Source: CAYNFH01 sp964396385 (GTDB lineage Bacteria > Armatimonadota > Chthonomonadetes > Chthonomonadales > CAJBBX01). Taken from it: DNA of 25,209 bases. The notes under the pieces are model-generated. The model saw only the letters and a program-made list of their open reading frames with translations. It searched no databases and was not told the origin of the DNA. The first letter of the stretch is position 1. Every line of letters begins with the position of its first letter. The DNA lies in NCBI GenBank assembly GCA_964396385.1, contig CAYNFH010000079.1, positions 1 to 25,209 on the forward strand, read 5' to 3'. Both the position numbers and the translations under genes were made by a program. Below, piece after piece: positions 13,969-22,076 of this stretch.

Positions 13969-15777
13969 ATGCGAGCCCAATATGTTTCACTTGGTGTGCT
14001 GCTGTGCGCGGTAGCGGCTGCTGCACTGGGTGGGTGCACCGGCCAGGACCGAGGCGCCAGCCTACAAGCGGAGAGCATGGCGGCAAGCGCTCCTGGTGCC
14101 GCTGGAGGTGCGGCCTTCACGCGGGCTCCAGTTCCGGTCGCCCAGCGGCAGCAGTCGTTCGGCCGGTACACGACCGGTATCGCGAAACCGCAACCGGCGG
14201 AAGCGACCAGCCCGGCGATGGCTGTGCCGACCCGGCCCGTAGTTCGTGCTCCCTACTCCCTGCATCCCAACGTCTACATCGCCAGCACGTACGTGGGCGG
14301 GACGGGAGAGAAGGAGCGGCTGGAGAAGCTCATCGACGAGGGCGTGATGGTCGACGGCAAGCGGGTGCGGCTGGAGGCGTTCACCCGCTCCTATCACCAG
14401 ACCTTCCCCCTCCCCACGCGCACGGCGCTGAGCGTGACGGCGGACACGGAGCGGTCCCGAGTCCTGCGTGACGGCGGCCACACGTTCCTTCAGGTAGGGA
14501 TCCAGGCTATCGAGGGCGAGGCGCCGCGCCGCCCGCCGCTCAACATCGCGCTGGTGATCGACCGCAGCGGCTCCATGGGCGACGAGCAGAAGCTGGAGAA
14601 CGCGAAGGCGGCGGCCGAGCAGCTTGTGGACCGGCTCCGGCCCACCGACACGTTCGCGGTCATCGCCTTCGACGACCAGGCGCAGGTCCTCCTCCCCTCT
14701 GAGCCTGTAGGACATTCGCGCGGGGTCAAGGCGCGGATTGCGGCGCTGGCGCCGGGCGGAGGGACCAACATCTACGAGGGCCTCACACTCGGCTACCGGG
14801 AGGCGCGCAAGCACGCCGCGCCGGAGGTGATGAGCCGCGTCATCCTGCTCTCGGACGGGCAGGTGACGGCGGGCGTGAACGACCCGCGGGCCTTCGACCG
14901 GCTCGTCTCCGTGAACGCGGATCAGGATATCCAAACCACCTCCATCGGCCTGGGAATGGAGTTCAATGAGGACCTTATGCTCGCGATCGCGCGGCAGGGC
15001 CGAGGCAGCTACCACTTCATCCGCAGCGGCGACGACACGCAGCGCGTGTTCGCCAAGGAGCTGGAGGACCTCACCCACGTGGTGGCCAAGGCGGTGAAGC
15101 TGCGCATCCGGCTGGCGGACGGCGTGGGGCTGGTGCGGGTGCTCGGCGCCGCGCAGCTCGACGCGGATCAGACACGGCAGGTGAAAGCGCAGGAGAAGCG
15201 GATCGACCGGCACGTCTACGAGGAGCTGGGCATCGCCGCCAACCGGCAGCAGGACCGGGACGAGCCGGGCATCAAGCTGCTCATCCCTGCCTTCTACCGG
15301 GGCGACAGCCACGTGGTGATGCTGGAGGTGGCGGTGCCGCCGGGCCAGGGCGCGCGGCCCGTGGCAGACGTGTACCTGAAGTACAAGGATCTCGTGACCA
15401 TGGCGAACCGCGAGGCGCGAGCCACCGCCGCCATCACCTACACGGACAGCCGGCCGGAGATGGTCGCCAGCGTCAATCGGGGGGTGAAGAAGAACCTGCT
15501 GGGATTCCAGACGGGCGAGGCGCTCCAGGAGGCGGCGGCGCTGATGCAACAGGGCCGGGCCGCGGATGCGGTGCGCCGGATAGACGACCGGATGGTGGTG
15601 CTGGGCGTGGCGGCGAAGGAGTGGCAGGACCGTGACCTGGACCGCGATGGCCGGCTGCTGGACCGGTACAAGACGGTGCTGGCGCAGGTGGCGCGGAATC
15701 CTGCGCTGAGCAGCGGCGCCTACGGGGAGTACCTGGCCCGCGCGCTGAGCTACAACGGGTACCAGATGACGAAGTAG
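13969..15777 (+). CDS. VWA-domain lipoprotein (YfbK-like)
   Basis: A 602-residue protein with a lipoprotein signal: hydrophobic core and lipobox LGGC with Cys23. A flexible Ala/Pro-rich segment (about 24-100) follows, then a YfbK-like lead region (YHQTFPLPTRTALSVTADTERSR) and a von Willebrand A domain (about 190-380). The metal-site residues are present: DRSGS (Asp198, Ser200, Ser202), Thr266 in GGGTN and Asp296 in LLSDGQ. The C-terminal third is a helical and beta region ending in a helical repeat-like stretch (AAALMQQGRAADAVRRI). It should be exported and membrane-anchored and bind a protein ligand in a metal-dependent way; the partner is unknown. The start is fixed by GGAGG five bases before ATG 13969. 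A membrane protein gene of unknown function follows across a palindromic repeat. Confidence 0.9.
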   Translation: MRAQYVSLGVLLCAVAAAALGGCTGQDRGASLQAESMAASAPGAAGGAAFTRAPVPVAQRQQSFGRYTTGIAKPQPAEATSPAMAVPTRPVVRAPYSLHPNVYIASTYVGGTGEKERLEKLIDEGVMVDGKRVRLEAFTRSYHQTFPLPTRTALSVTADTERSRVLRDGGHTFLQVGIQAIEGEAPRRPPLNIALVIDRSGSMGDEQKLENAKAAAEQLVDRLRPTDTFAVIAFDDQAQVLLPSEPVGHSRGVKARIAALAPGGGTNIYEGLTLGYREARKHAAPEVMSRVILLSDGQVTAGVNDPRAFDRLVSVNADQDIQTTSIGLGMEFNEDLMLAIARQGRGSYHFIRSGDDTQRVFAKELEDLTHVVAKAVKLRIRLADGVGLVRVLGAAQLDADQTRQVKAQEKRIDRHVYEELGIAANRQQDRDEPGIKLLIPAFYRGDSHVVMLEVAVPPGQGARPVADVYLKYKDLVTMANREARATAAITYTDSRPEMVASVNRGVKKNLLGFQTGEALQEAAALMQQGRAADAVRRIDDRMVVLGVAAKEWQDRDLDRDGRLLDRYKTVLAQVARNPALSSGAYGEYLARALSYNGYQMTK

Positions 15778-15784
15778 GGAGGAT

Positions 15785-15904
15785 TTACCACAGAGTTCGC
15801 AGAGGACACAGAGGTCTCGATGAGGGGATGAGGTGATGAGGCGTGCCCGGAAGCCGAACCCCTCATCCGCCTTTCTCCGCGCTCTCCGCGTCCTCTGTGG
15901 TGAA
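15785..15904. repeat. Palindromic CCACAGAG/CTCTGTGG repeat, copy 1
   Basis: The termini TTACCACAGAG (15785-15795) and CTCTGTGGTGAA (15893-15904) are inverted with one mismatch. Inside are GATGAGG units on the left, CCCCTCATC on the right and a core GCCCGGAAGCCGAACC. Long imperfect palindromes with these ends are dispersed in several environmental bacterial phyla (from memory). It fills the gap between the VWA gene and the next gene, ending seven bases before that gene's Shine-Dalgarno site. Confidence 0.8.
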
Positions 15905-15921
15905 TCCACCTGGAGACTGTT

Positions 15922-16812
15922 ATGCCGGACGTACTGTCGGTGGCGACGTTGGATGGGACGGGGGCGCGGGTGGCGACGCCGGTTCTGGGCGAGCCGGAGC
16001 GGTACGGCTACCAGGTGGAGGTGGCCGGGGCGATGCGCTGCGGGTACAGCGGGGAATCCTTTGACGCGCTGTACCGCACCGATCCGGCCGGGGAATTCAC
16101 CGCGCGGCACAAGTACCTGAAGTGGCTGCCCGCCGCTCCCCTGCTGGAGAAGGCCGACACCGGCGCGCACCGATACCTGTTCCGGATTCCCAGCGAGTGG
16201 TGCGGCGAAGGGCGGTCGGTGGTGGCACAGGTGGACGTGGACCGGCTGGTGGACCGGTACCTGATCGCCCCCTCGCAGGTCCGAGCCTCGCTCTCCGGCG
16301 GGCTGACGCTCACGGTGCTCCGCACGCCGCTGGCGGCAGGAATCCCCTGGCCGATGCTGCTGAGTGCGGCCCCCGCACTGGCGGCGGCCGGCGGCATGGG
16401 ATGGGTGCTCCGGCGGCGCAGCCTGCTGATCGGGCTGGATCCGGAGCTCCGGGCCGCGCTGGAGCGAATCGATGCCAAGTGCTCCGCCGCGATCCGGGCG
16501 GCGCGGGCACACGGGGGCAGCACCCTGCCCTCGCGTTTCCGCACGCTGCGCGCGTCCGCATTCCCTCTGGCGCGGCACATCCAGGACCTCCACGACCGCC
16601 GGCTGCTGGCTGCCGCGTCACCCCTTGCGGACGGCGCTCTGCAGGAGGAGGACCGCTGCCGCCTCCGGCTCCATCGCCTGGAATCACTCTTCGACGCCGC
16701 TCTTCTCACGCTGACGGCGAATCCTACCTGCGCCCTCGGTGAAACGCTGCTGCTGTCCGTCGACGCCGAGCTTTCCGCCGTGCGGGAGGTGCAGGCGATG
16801 ACCGTTAGGTAG
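15922..16812 (+). CDS. Unrecognised single-pass membrane protein
   Basis: A 296-residue protein that I do not recognise. The N-terminal part (about 1-130) is beta-rich and contains two cysteines in MRCGYSGESF plus one in SEWCGEG. One membrane helix is likely at about 137-163 (WPMLLSAAPALAAAGGMGWVL), followed by Arg-rich residues, which places the C-terminal helical part (about 170-296) in the cytoplasm and the N-terminal part outside, although no signal peptide is visible. ATG 15922 is supported by GGAG six bases upstream. It directly follows the VWA lipoprotein gene, so it may work with it at the membrane, but that rests on position only. Confidence 0.75.
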   Translation: MPDVLSVATLDGTGARVATPVLGEPERYGYQVEVAGAMRCGYSGESFDALYRTDPAGEFTARHKYLKWLPAAPLLEKADTGAHRYLFRIPSEWCGEGRSVVAQVDVDRLVDRYLIAPSQVRASLSGGLTLTVLRTPLAAGIPWPMLLSAAPALAAAGGMGWVLRRRSLLIGLDPELRAALERIDAKCSAAIRAARAHGGSTLPSRFRTLRASAFPLARHIQDLHDRRLLAAASPLADGALQEEDRCRLRLHRLESLFDAALLTLTANPTCALGETLLLSVDAELSAVREVQAMTVR

Positions 16813-16826
16813 AGGCGGGCGCGGCA

Positions 16827-16848
16827 ATTTGACACGCGCGTGTCAAAT
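16827..16848. promoter_or_regulatory. Perfect 22-bp palindrome
   Basis: The half-site ATTTGACACGC is exactly repeated inverted with no spacer. It lies 15 bp after the stop codon of the preceding gene, so it may be a terminator stem or a dimeric-regulator operator. Its TTGACA hexamers have no -10 box at a fitting distance. Confidence 0.6.
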
Positions 16849-16910
16849 CGGGGAGTCGGGAGTCGTGAGAGCGGATTCCGGAGAGTACCGAGTGAGACGT
16901 TGTCTCAAAA

Positions 16911-16926
16911 TGGCGCGGCCGCGCCA
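16911..16926. promoter_or_regulatory. Perfect 16-bp GC palindrome, beside a smaller inverted repeat
   Basis: TGGCGCGGCCGCGCCA is self-complementary. Four bases upstream, TGAGAC-GTT-GTCTCA (16893-16907) is a second inverted repeat, followed by AAAA. Their role, hairpins or protein sites, is open. Confidence 0.5.
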
Positions 16927-17018
16927 CATTCGCCCACGGCACCGCAACCTGGGAATCGCCGTTGCCGAGGAGCGGTGTACCTCCGTGCCTGCCTATATCG
17001 CTACACTCGCTTCCAGGA

Positions 17019-17046
17019 ACAATGTGAGTGCATGCACTCACATTGT
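17019..17046. promoter_or_regulatory. Perfect 28-bp palindrome, candidate operator for the symporter gene
   Basis: The half-site ACAATGTGAGTGCA is exactly inverted with no spacer. The inner TGAGTGCATGCACTCA resembles operators of TetR-family dimers in length and in its TGAnTG-type ends. It lies 235 bp upstream of the symporter start on an otherwise unstructured stretch. No regulator gene is adjacent. Confidence 0.6.
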
Positions 17047-17280
17047 GATAGTTTGCTTTGATTGCTGGACACGGCCATGGGGCCGCAGATGGCACGGGGA
17101 GCTTGGCGTGCCCGGATCAGTGCCGCCGCCTTGATGACGGAGCCGGGAATCCGCAGCCCAGCAATGCCGTGACCACAGGGTCGCGGACGGTCGGGAGGCG
17201 GCTTAGCGGAGGAGAGCGGGGGGTGGGTGGCGAACAGGGCGGAAACGGCGCGGGGCCGCGCCAGGGACGGGAGATACGCC

Positions 17281-18513
17281 ATGAATGCCAGGGTCCGCCT
17301 CCAGCTTTCCGCAATGATGTTCATCGAGTACTTTGTGTGGGGCTCGTGGGGGGTGACACTCGGCACATACCTGGGCTCGCTGAAGTTCTCGGATGCGGAG
17401 ATCGGCGCGGCGTTCGGCACCTCCAGTCTGGCCGCGATGATCGCACCGTTCTTTGTGGGGGTTGTAGCGGACCGATTCTTCTCCACGGAGAAGATCCTGG
17501 CCGTCCTGCACATCCTGGGCGCGGCGCTCATGTGGTACGCCACCACGCTTACCAGCTTCACCGCTTTCTACTGGGTGCTGTTCGTCTACACCCTCTGCTT
17601 CATGCCCACCATCGCGCTTACCAACTCGCTCTCCTTCCACCAGATGAGCGATCCGGGCAAGCAGTTCCCCAGCGTCCGGGTGCTGGGCACCATCGGCTGG
17701 ATCGTGGCGGGGCTGCTCATCGGCTCCATGGGTCTGGACGCCACCAAGACACCGCTGCTCATGGCGGCGGTCGCATCGCTGGTGATGAGTGTCTACTGCC
17801 TCACGCTTCCCCACACACCGCCCAAGGGCGGCGACGAGCGCGTGAATATCGGCAGCATCATCGGGCTGGACGCGCTGAAGCTGATGAAAGACCTCTCGTT
17901 TGCCATCTTCGCCATCGGCTCGTTCCTGATCTGCATCCCTCTGGCGTTTTACTATGCCTGGACCAACCCCTTCCTCAACGAGATCGGTCTCCAGGGGGCG
18001 GCGGCCAAGATGACGATGGGGCAGATGTCCGAACTGGGCTTCATGCTGGTGCTGCCGCTGGTCTTTGCCCGACTGGGCGTGAAGAACCTGCTGCTCATCG
18101 GTATGGCCGCGTGGACGGCGCGCTACTTCCTCTTCGCCTACGGCAATCCCGGACCGCTGGTCTGGATGCTCTACCTGGGCATCATCCTGCACGGGATCTG
18201 CTACGACTTCTTCTTCGTGACGGGCCAGATCTACGTGAACCGCGTCGCCAACGAGAAGATCCGGGGCGCGGCGCAGGGCTTCATCGCGTTCATCACCTAT
18301 GGTGCCGGGATGTTCGTCGGGTCCAACATTTCGGGCGCGGTGGTAGGCAAGTATGCTACCGGCGCGAAAGCCCACAACTGGACCACCATCTGGACCATCC
18401 CCGCCATCGGCGCCCTGGTGGTGCTCCTGCTCTTCGCGTTCCTCTTCCGGGAGCAGGCCGCCAAGCGCGAGGTGGAGGTGGATGCGGAGCCCGTGCCGGC
18501 GGTACCAGCGTGA
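17281..18513 (+). CDS. NHS-family nucleoside/sugar:H+ symporter (MFS, NupG/XapB-like)
   Basis: A 410-residue transporter with about 12 membrane helices. The N-terminus LQLSAMMFIEYFVWGSWGVTLGTYL is characteristic of the nucleoside:H+ symporter family (NupG, XapB), as are the short loop with DRFFSTEKIL and the segment SVRVLGTIGWIVAG. ATG 17281 is preferred because GGGAGA lies six bases upstream; the longer frame from 17227 adds a charged non-membrane leader. Family members import nucleosides, and relatives in many environmental bacteria sit with sugar catabolic genes, so the substrate is uncertain. The gene is alone: palindromes lie before it and a GC hairpin after it. Confidence 0.9.
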   Translation: MNARVRLQLSAMMFIEYFVWGSWGVTLGTYLGSLKFSDAEIGAAFGTSSLAAMIAPFFVGVVADRFFSTEKILAVLHILGAALMWYATTLTSFTAFYWVLFVYTLCFMPTIALTNSLSFHQMSDPGKQFPSVRVLGTIGWIVAGLLIGSMGLDATKTPLLMAAVASLVMSVYCLTLPHTPPKGGDERVNIGSIIGLDALKLMKDLSFAIFAIGSFLICIPLAFYYAWTNPFLNEIGLQGAAAKMTMGQMSELGFMLVLPLVFARLGVKNLLLIGMAAWTARYFLFAYGNPGPLVWMLYLGIILHGICYDFFFVTGQIYVNRVANEKIRGAAQGFIAFITYGAGMFVGSNISGAVVGKYATGAKAHNWTTIWTIPAIGALVVLLLFAFLFREQAAKREVEVDAEPVPAVPA

Positions 18514-18567
18514 GGGGGTGACCGGCAGCGCATTGGAATATATGCCGCCCTCCAGGCCGCGCCGGAC

Positions 18568-18589
18568 GGGCCGGGACGGCGCCCGGCCC
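18568..18589 (+). terminator. GC hairpin behind the symporter gene
   Basis: GGGCCGGG (18568-18575) pairs perfectly with CCCGGCCC (18582-18589) across six bases, 55 bp after the stop codon. There is no T-run, so the terminator assignment is tentative. Confidence 0.45.
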
Positions 18590-18599
18590 CTACAGCCCC

Positions 18600-18690
18600 C
18601 GGCGCTATTGAAAGAGAACCCGGCTGAAGCCGGCTCCGCAGCCCGAAGGGGTTCCCATTTAATAGCCCGGCGGGTTTAGCCCCGGGCGAG
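18600..18690. repeat. Imperfect palindromic repeat GCTATTGAAAGAGAACCC
   Basis: The left end (18604-18620) and right end GGGTTCCCATTTAATAGC (about 18648-18666) are near-complementary, with an inner GGCTGAAGCC stem (18622-18631) and a GGCGGGTTTAGCCCCGGG tail. It has the size and symmetry of a miniature dispersed repeat. No coding potential. Confidence 0.6.
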
Positions 18691-18736
18691 AAGGCGGTTC
18701 CTCCTCACCCCCTCACCCCGTCCTCCGCCGCGCGGG

Positions 18737-18782
18737 TATAATACCGGCCAGCATCCGGCGCCGCGGCCGCGCCGGCAGGAGG
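18737..18782 (+). promoter_or_regulatory. Promoter and ribosome-binding site of the macro-like gene
   Basis: A perfect TATAAT (18737-18742) has no good -35 box at 17 bp. A stem CCGGCGC/GCGCCGG (about 18755-18775) follows, then AGGAGG (18777-18782) eleven bases before ATG 18794. The leader would be about 45 nt long. Confidence 0.55.
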
Positions 18783-18793
18783 CTGGCTTCTTC

Positions 18794-19507
18794 ATGACCT
18801 ATACCGGTATCCCGACGTGGGCGTGGGGTTTCATCGCGCTAACCATGGTGCCGACGCTCTTTGCTCTGATCCTCCTCTTTCTCCGGGACGCCACCATGTC
18901 CAAGCCGGTACGGCGGGTGAAGCGTGGCGATACCACCGTCGAGCTCTGGACGCGGGACTGGGCGCGTCCGCCGGCCGGCGAGGCCCTCATCGTTCCCGTG
19001 GGGACCGACCTCCGAATGACCACCGGCATCGCCAAGTGGGCGCGAGACACCACTGCCAACCGGCTGGCCGCCGAGGCGGAGGCCGCCGCGCCGCTCCAGC
19101 CCGGACAGGCGTGGGCGGGACAGGGCGGCAAGTTCCGGTTTCGCATCGCCTCCCTCGCCGTGGTAACGGACGAGAGCAAGCGCACCTCGGAAGAGTGGAT
19201 CGCCCAGGGCGTCAACAGCGCCATCCAGGAAGCTCGCTCCCAGGGCGCCCGCACCTGCGTGGTGCCGGACTTTACGGACGACCTTCTGCGCCAGCCCAAG
19301 GACATCACGGACGCGCAGCGGCGCGAGACGTGCGGCCCCATCGCGCGCGCCATCGTGAACGGCATCCTGGCCTCCGGCGACACCATGGAAGAGGTCCGGA
19401 TCTGGGTCTGGCGCAAGGTGGACGAGGACATCTATGCCGAGGAGATGGACCGGCTGGCCACGTCCGAGGACATCTCCGTGACGACCGAGCTGCCTGTAAC
19501 CACTTGA
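18794..19507 (+). CDS. Membrane-anchored macro-domain-like protein
   Basis: A 237-residue protein. One N-terminal membrane helix (about 8-30) is followed by basic residues (SKPVRRVKRG), placing the rest in the cytoplasm. The soluble domain (about 46-215) follows a macro-domain plan: ALIVPVGTDLRMTTGIAKWA where macro proteins have the ADP-ribose loop with AN(S/A)xLxxGGGV, then a beta strand RIASLAVV, EEWIAQGVNSAIQEARSQGARTCVVPDF and a final strand VRIWVW. The canonical Asn and Gly-rich loop are not visible, so ADP-ribose binding is doubtful. It lies 84 bp upstream of the first carB half, across a palindromic repeat. Function unknown; the macro assignment is by pattern only. Confidence 0.75.
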   Translation: MTYTGIPTWAWGFIALTMVPTLFALILLFLRDATMSKPVRRVKRGDTTVELWTRDWARPPAGEALIVPVGTDLRMTTGIAKWARDTTANRLAAEAEAAAPLQPGQAWAGQGGKFRFRIASLAVVTDESKRTSEEWIAQGVNSAIQEARSQGARTCVVPDFTDDLLRQPKDITDAQRRETCGPIARAIVNGILASGDTMEEVRIWVWRKVDEDIYAEEMDRLATSEDISVTTELPVTT

Positions 19508-19577
19508 CGCGGCGACGCGGCGACACGGGGACGCGGCGATCCGGAATCGCCGTGTCGCTCCATCGCCGCGTCGCCGC
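19506..19577. repeat. Palindromic GACGCGGC octamer repeat before carB N-half
   Basis: The left arm has tandem GACGCGGC-type units (19506-19537), the core is GATCCGGAATC, and 19509-19523 is exactly complementary to 19563-19577 (15 bp). It ends 14 bp before the carB start codon, which has no Shine-Dalgarno site. Confidence 0.8.
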
Positions 19578-19591
19578 ATCTGCAATACTCC

Positions 19592-21274
19592 ATGCCACGT
19601 GATTCCAGCATCAAGAAGGTGATGGTCATCGGCTCCGGGCCCATCATCATAGGCCAGGCGGCCGAGTTCGACTACGCCGGCGCGCAGGCCTGCAAAGCCC
19701 TCCGCGAGGAGGGCGTGGAGGTGGTGCTCATTAACTCCAACCCGGCAACCATCATGACGGACACGGACCTCGCGGACCGGGTCTACGTGGAGCCGCTGAA
19801 CGTGGAGTTCGCCTCGCGGGTCATCGCCCAGGAGCGGCCGGATGGACTGCTCCCCACCCTCGGCGGGCAGACCGGCCTCAACCTTGCTACCAAGCTCGCG
19901 GAGTCCGGCGTAACGGACCGCTACAACGTGCGGCTCCTGGGGACGCCGCTCCGGTCCATCCGGATGGCGGAGGACCGGGAGGAGTTCCGATCGCTGATGC
20001 GCCGCATCGGCGAGCCGGTGCCGGAGAGCTGGATTGTGGAGAGTGAGGAGGAGCTGGAGGAGGTGGCGCGCGCAGGCCCCTACCCCCTCATCGTGCGACC
20101 GGCGTACACACTCGGCGGCACCGGCGGAGGCGTGGCGTACTCGCCCCAGGAGCTGATGGAGATTGGCTCGCGGGGCCTCAAGCTCTCCATGCGCCGCCAG
20201 GTGATGGTGGAGCGCTCGCTGCTGGGGTGGAAGGAGATAGAGTACGAGGTGATGCGGGATGGGAACGATACCTGCATCACCGTGTGCAACATGGAGAACC
20301 TGGACCCTATGGGGGTCCACACGGGCGACTCCATTGTGGTGGCGCCGTCCCAGACGCTCTCGGACCGCGAGTACCAGATGCTGCGGTCCGCCTCGCTCAA
20401 TATCATCCGCAGCCTGGGGATAGAGGGCGGCTGCAACGTACAGCTCGCGCTGGACCCGGACAGCTTCCAGTACTACGTCATCGAGGTGAACCCGCGCGTA
20501 TCCCGCTCCTCCGCGCTAGCCTCCAAGGCTACGGGCTATCCCATCGCGCGGGTCGCCTCCAAGATCGCCATCGGGCTTCGGCTGGACGAGATCCAGAACG
20601 CGGTTACGCGCAAGACGCTCGCCTGTTTCGAGCCGGCGCTGGACTACTGCGTGGTGAAGATCCCGCGCTGGCCCTTCGACAAGTTCGCCCTGGCAGACCG
20701 GCACATCAGCACGCAGATGAAGGCGACCGGCGAGGTGATGTCCATCGACCGCGCCTTTGAGCCGGCGATGATGAAGGCGATCCGCAGCCTGGAGGTGGGG
20801 GCCTATGGCCTGACCAACAAGCGGGCGCAGGCGCTTTCGGACGTTCAGATCGAGGACAACATCGCCCGACCAAACGATGAGCGGCTATTTGCCATCGCCG
20901 AGGGGTTCCGGCGCGGAATGATGGTGGAAGAGGTGGCTTCGCTCTCCCACGTGGACAAGTGGTTCCTGCACAAGATCCGTGGAGTGGTGGAGATGGAGAA
21001 CCGGCTCAAACGATCCGCCCGCGCCCTCGCGGCGGTGGCGGACACGCTGGATCCGGATGCCCCGGAGGTGGAGCTTCTCCGGCAGGCGAAGCGGCTGGGG
21101 TTCTCGGACCGGCAGATCGCCGAGTACGTGGGGCTGCCGGAACGGATCGTCCGCGAGCTGCGCAAGGCGTTCGGCATCGTGCCCACCTACAAGATGGTGG
21201 ACACCTGCGCCGCCGAGTTCGAAGCCGCTACTCCCTATTTCTACTCCTGCTATGACCGCGAGGACGAGACGTGA
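19592..21274 (+). CDS. carB: Carbamoyl phosphate synthase large subunit, N-terminal half
   Basis: A 560-residue protein matching the first half of standard CarB (about 550 of 1073 residues in E. coli). It contains the pre-ATP-grasp region (VMVIGSGPIIIGQAAEFDYAG), the carboxyphosphate-forming ATP-grasp domain (VRPAYTLGGTGGG, GWKEIEYEVMRD, MGVHTGDSIVVAP, EVNPRVSRSSALASKATG) and the oligomerisation domain, which ends with YKMVDTCAAEFEAATPYFYS. The break falls in the natural linker before the second ATP-grasp half, which is encoded at 23391. This half should phosphorylate bicarbonate and receive ammonia from a CarA subunit not present here. The stop codon overlaps the GTG start of the methyltransferase gene. 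Split carB is known from a few organisms such as Aquifex and Methanocaldococcus. Confidence 0.95.
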   Translation: MPRDSSIKKVMVIGSGPIIIGQAAEFDYAGAQACKALREEGVEVVLINSNPATIMTDTDLADRVYVEPLNVEFASRVIAQERPDGLLPTLGGQTGLNLATKLAESGVTDRYNVRLLGTPLRSIRMAEDREEFRSLMRRIGEPVPESWIVESEEELEEVARAGPYPLIVRPAYTLGGTGGGVAYSPQELMEIGSRGLKLSMRRQVMVERSLLGWKEIEYEVMRDGNDTCITVCNMENLDPMGVHTGDSIVVAPSQTLSDREYQMLRSASLNIIRSLGIEGGCNVQLALDPDSFQYYVIEVNPRVSRSSALASKATGYPIARVASKIAIGLRLDEIQNAVTRKTLACFEPALDYCVVKIPRWPFDKFALADRHISTQMKATGEVMSIDRAFEPAMMKAIRSLEVGAYGLTNKRAQALSDVQIEDNIARPNDERLFAIAEGFRRGMMVEEVASLSHVDKWFLHKIRGVVEMENRLKRSARALAAVADTLDPDAPEVELLRQAKRLGFSDRQIAEYVGLPERIVRELRKAFGIVPTYKMVDTCAAEFEAATPYFYSCYDREDET

Positions 21275-22071
21275 GCCGGAAGTACGTCCTCGCTACCGGA
21301 ACTGAGGCGGAGTACCGGCTGGGGGTGGTCAACGCGGTCCATGGGCCGGACACGGAGCGGTTTCTGCGGGCCGCCGGGCTGGCGCCGGGGATGCGAGTGG
21401 CGGACGTGGGCTGCGGCGTGGGCATCGTCGCGCGCTGGATCGCGCAGCAGGTGGGACCGAACGGCTGCGTGGTGGGCGTGGACGTGAGCCCGGAGCAGGT
21501 CGCCACGGCACGGACCGGCGCCAATGAGGCGGGGCTGCGGATCGTCCGGTTTGTGGCGGCGAGCGCGTACGATACCGGCCTGGCGTCGGAATCGTTCGAC
21601 CTGGTCTTCTGCCGGTTCCTGCTGATGCACCTGGAGCGCCCGGAGGCCGCGCTGGCGGAGCTTAGCCGCCTGGTGCGGCCCGGGGGAATCCTGGCCTGTG
21701 AGGACGGGGACTTCACGAGCCCCTTCTGCTATCCCCCGTCCAAAGCGTTCGACGACTGCTTCCGGCTCTACCGTGCCGTGGGCGAGGCGCGCGGGCAGCA
21801 CTTCCAGATCGGGCGGGCGCTCTACAAAATGTTCGTGGAGGCGGGCTTTGCGGCGCCGGAGGTGATGCTGGCGCATCCCGCCTTCGCCCGCGGCGAGCCG
21901 AAGCGGCTGCCGGAGTGGACGCTTTCCGAGTGCGCCCCGGCGCTGCTGCAAGCGGAGCTGGCCACGCAGGAGGAGATCGACGCGATCACCGCCGAGATGG
22001 AGTTGCTGGCGAAGGACGATTCCGTGCTCTTTGCCATGGCGCGCATGACGCAGGTCTGGGCGAGGAAGTAG
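21271..22071 (+). CDS. Class I SAM-dependent methyltransferase
   Basis: A 266-residue methyltransferase starting at GTG 21271 and overlapping the carB N-half stop by four bases (GTGA), so the two are translationally coupled. Motif I is VADVGCGVG (about 43-51), the acidic end of strand 2 is VVGVDVSPEQV (Asp71), and a post-motif FDLVFCRFLLMHLERPEAALAELSRLVRPGG follows. The C-terminal part (about 155-266) is a helical cap typical of small-molecule methyltransferases of this superfamily. The substrate is unknown, and no link to pyrimidine or arginine synthesis is apparent. A palindromic repeat separates it from the convergent anti-sigma-like gene. Confidence 0.9.
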   Translation: MSRKYVLATGTEAEYRLGVVNAVHGPDTERFLRAAGLAPGMRVADVGCGVGIVARWIAQQVGPNGCVVGVDVSPEQVATARTGANEAGLRIVRFVAASAYDTGLASESFDLVFCRFLLMHLERPEAALAELSRLVRPGGILACEDGDFTSPFCYPPSKAFDDCFRLYRAVGEARGQHFQIGRALYKMFVEAGFAAPEVMLAHPAFARGEPKRLPEWTLSECAPALLQAELATQEEIDAITAEMELLAKDDSVLFAMARMTQVWARK

Positions 22072-22076
22072 GAGCA

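Larger units (their letters stand above)
16813..17280. other. Gene-free region with a cluster of palindromes
   Basis: No believable gene in 470 bp. It holds four separate palindromes (16827-16848, 16893-16907, 16911-16926, 17019-17046) and a short GAGTCGG/GAGTCGT repeat at about 16853-16885 with a GCGGATTCCGG core. It lies between the unrecognised membrane protein gene and the symporter gene, and probably holds the symporter's regulatory region. Confidence 0.6.

Noticed and set aside
14062..16593. Long minus-strand open frame of 843 codons opposite the VWA gene
   Set aside because: It is the shadow of two well-supported plus-strand genes in GC-rich DNA; the product is low-complexity Arg/His/Gly/Pro-rich with no domain.
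16828..16848. TTGACA in the 22-bp palindrome as a -35 box
   Set aside because: No -10-like hexamer lies 15-19 bp downstream on either strand.
17058..18521. Plus-strand open frame of 487 codons overlapping the symporter
   Set aside because: Low-complexity shadow of the transporter gene.
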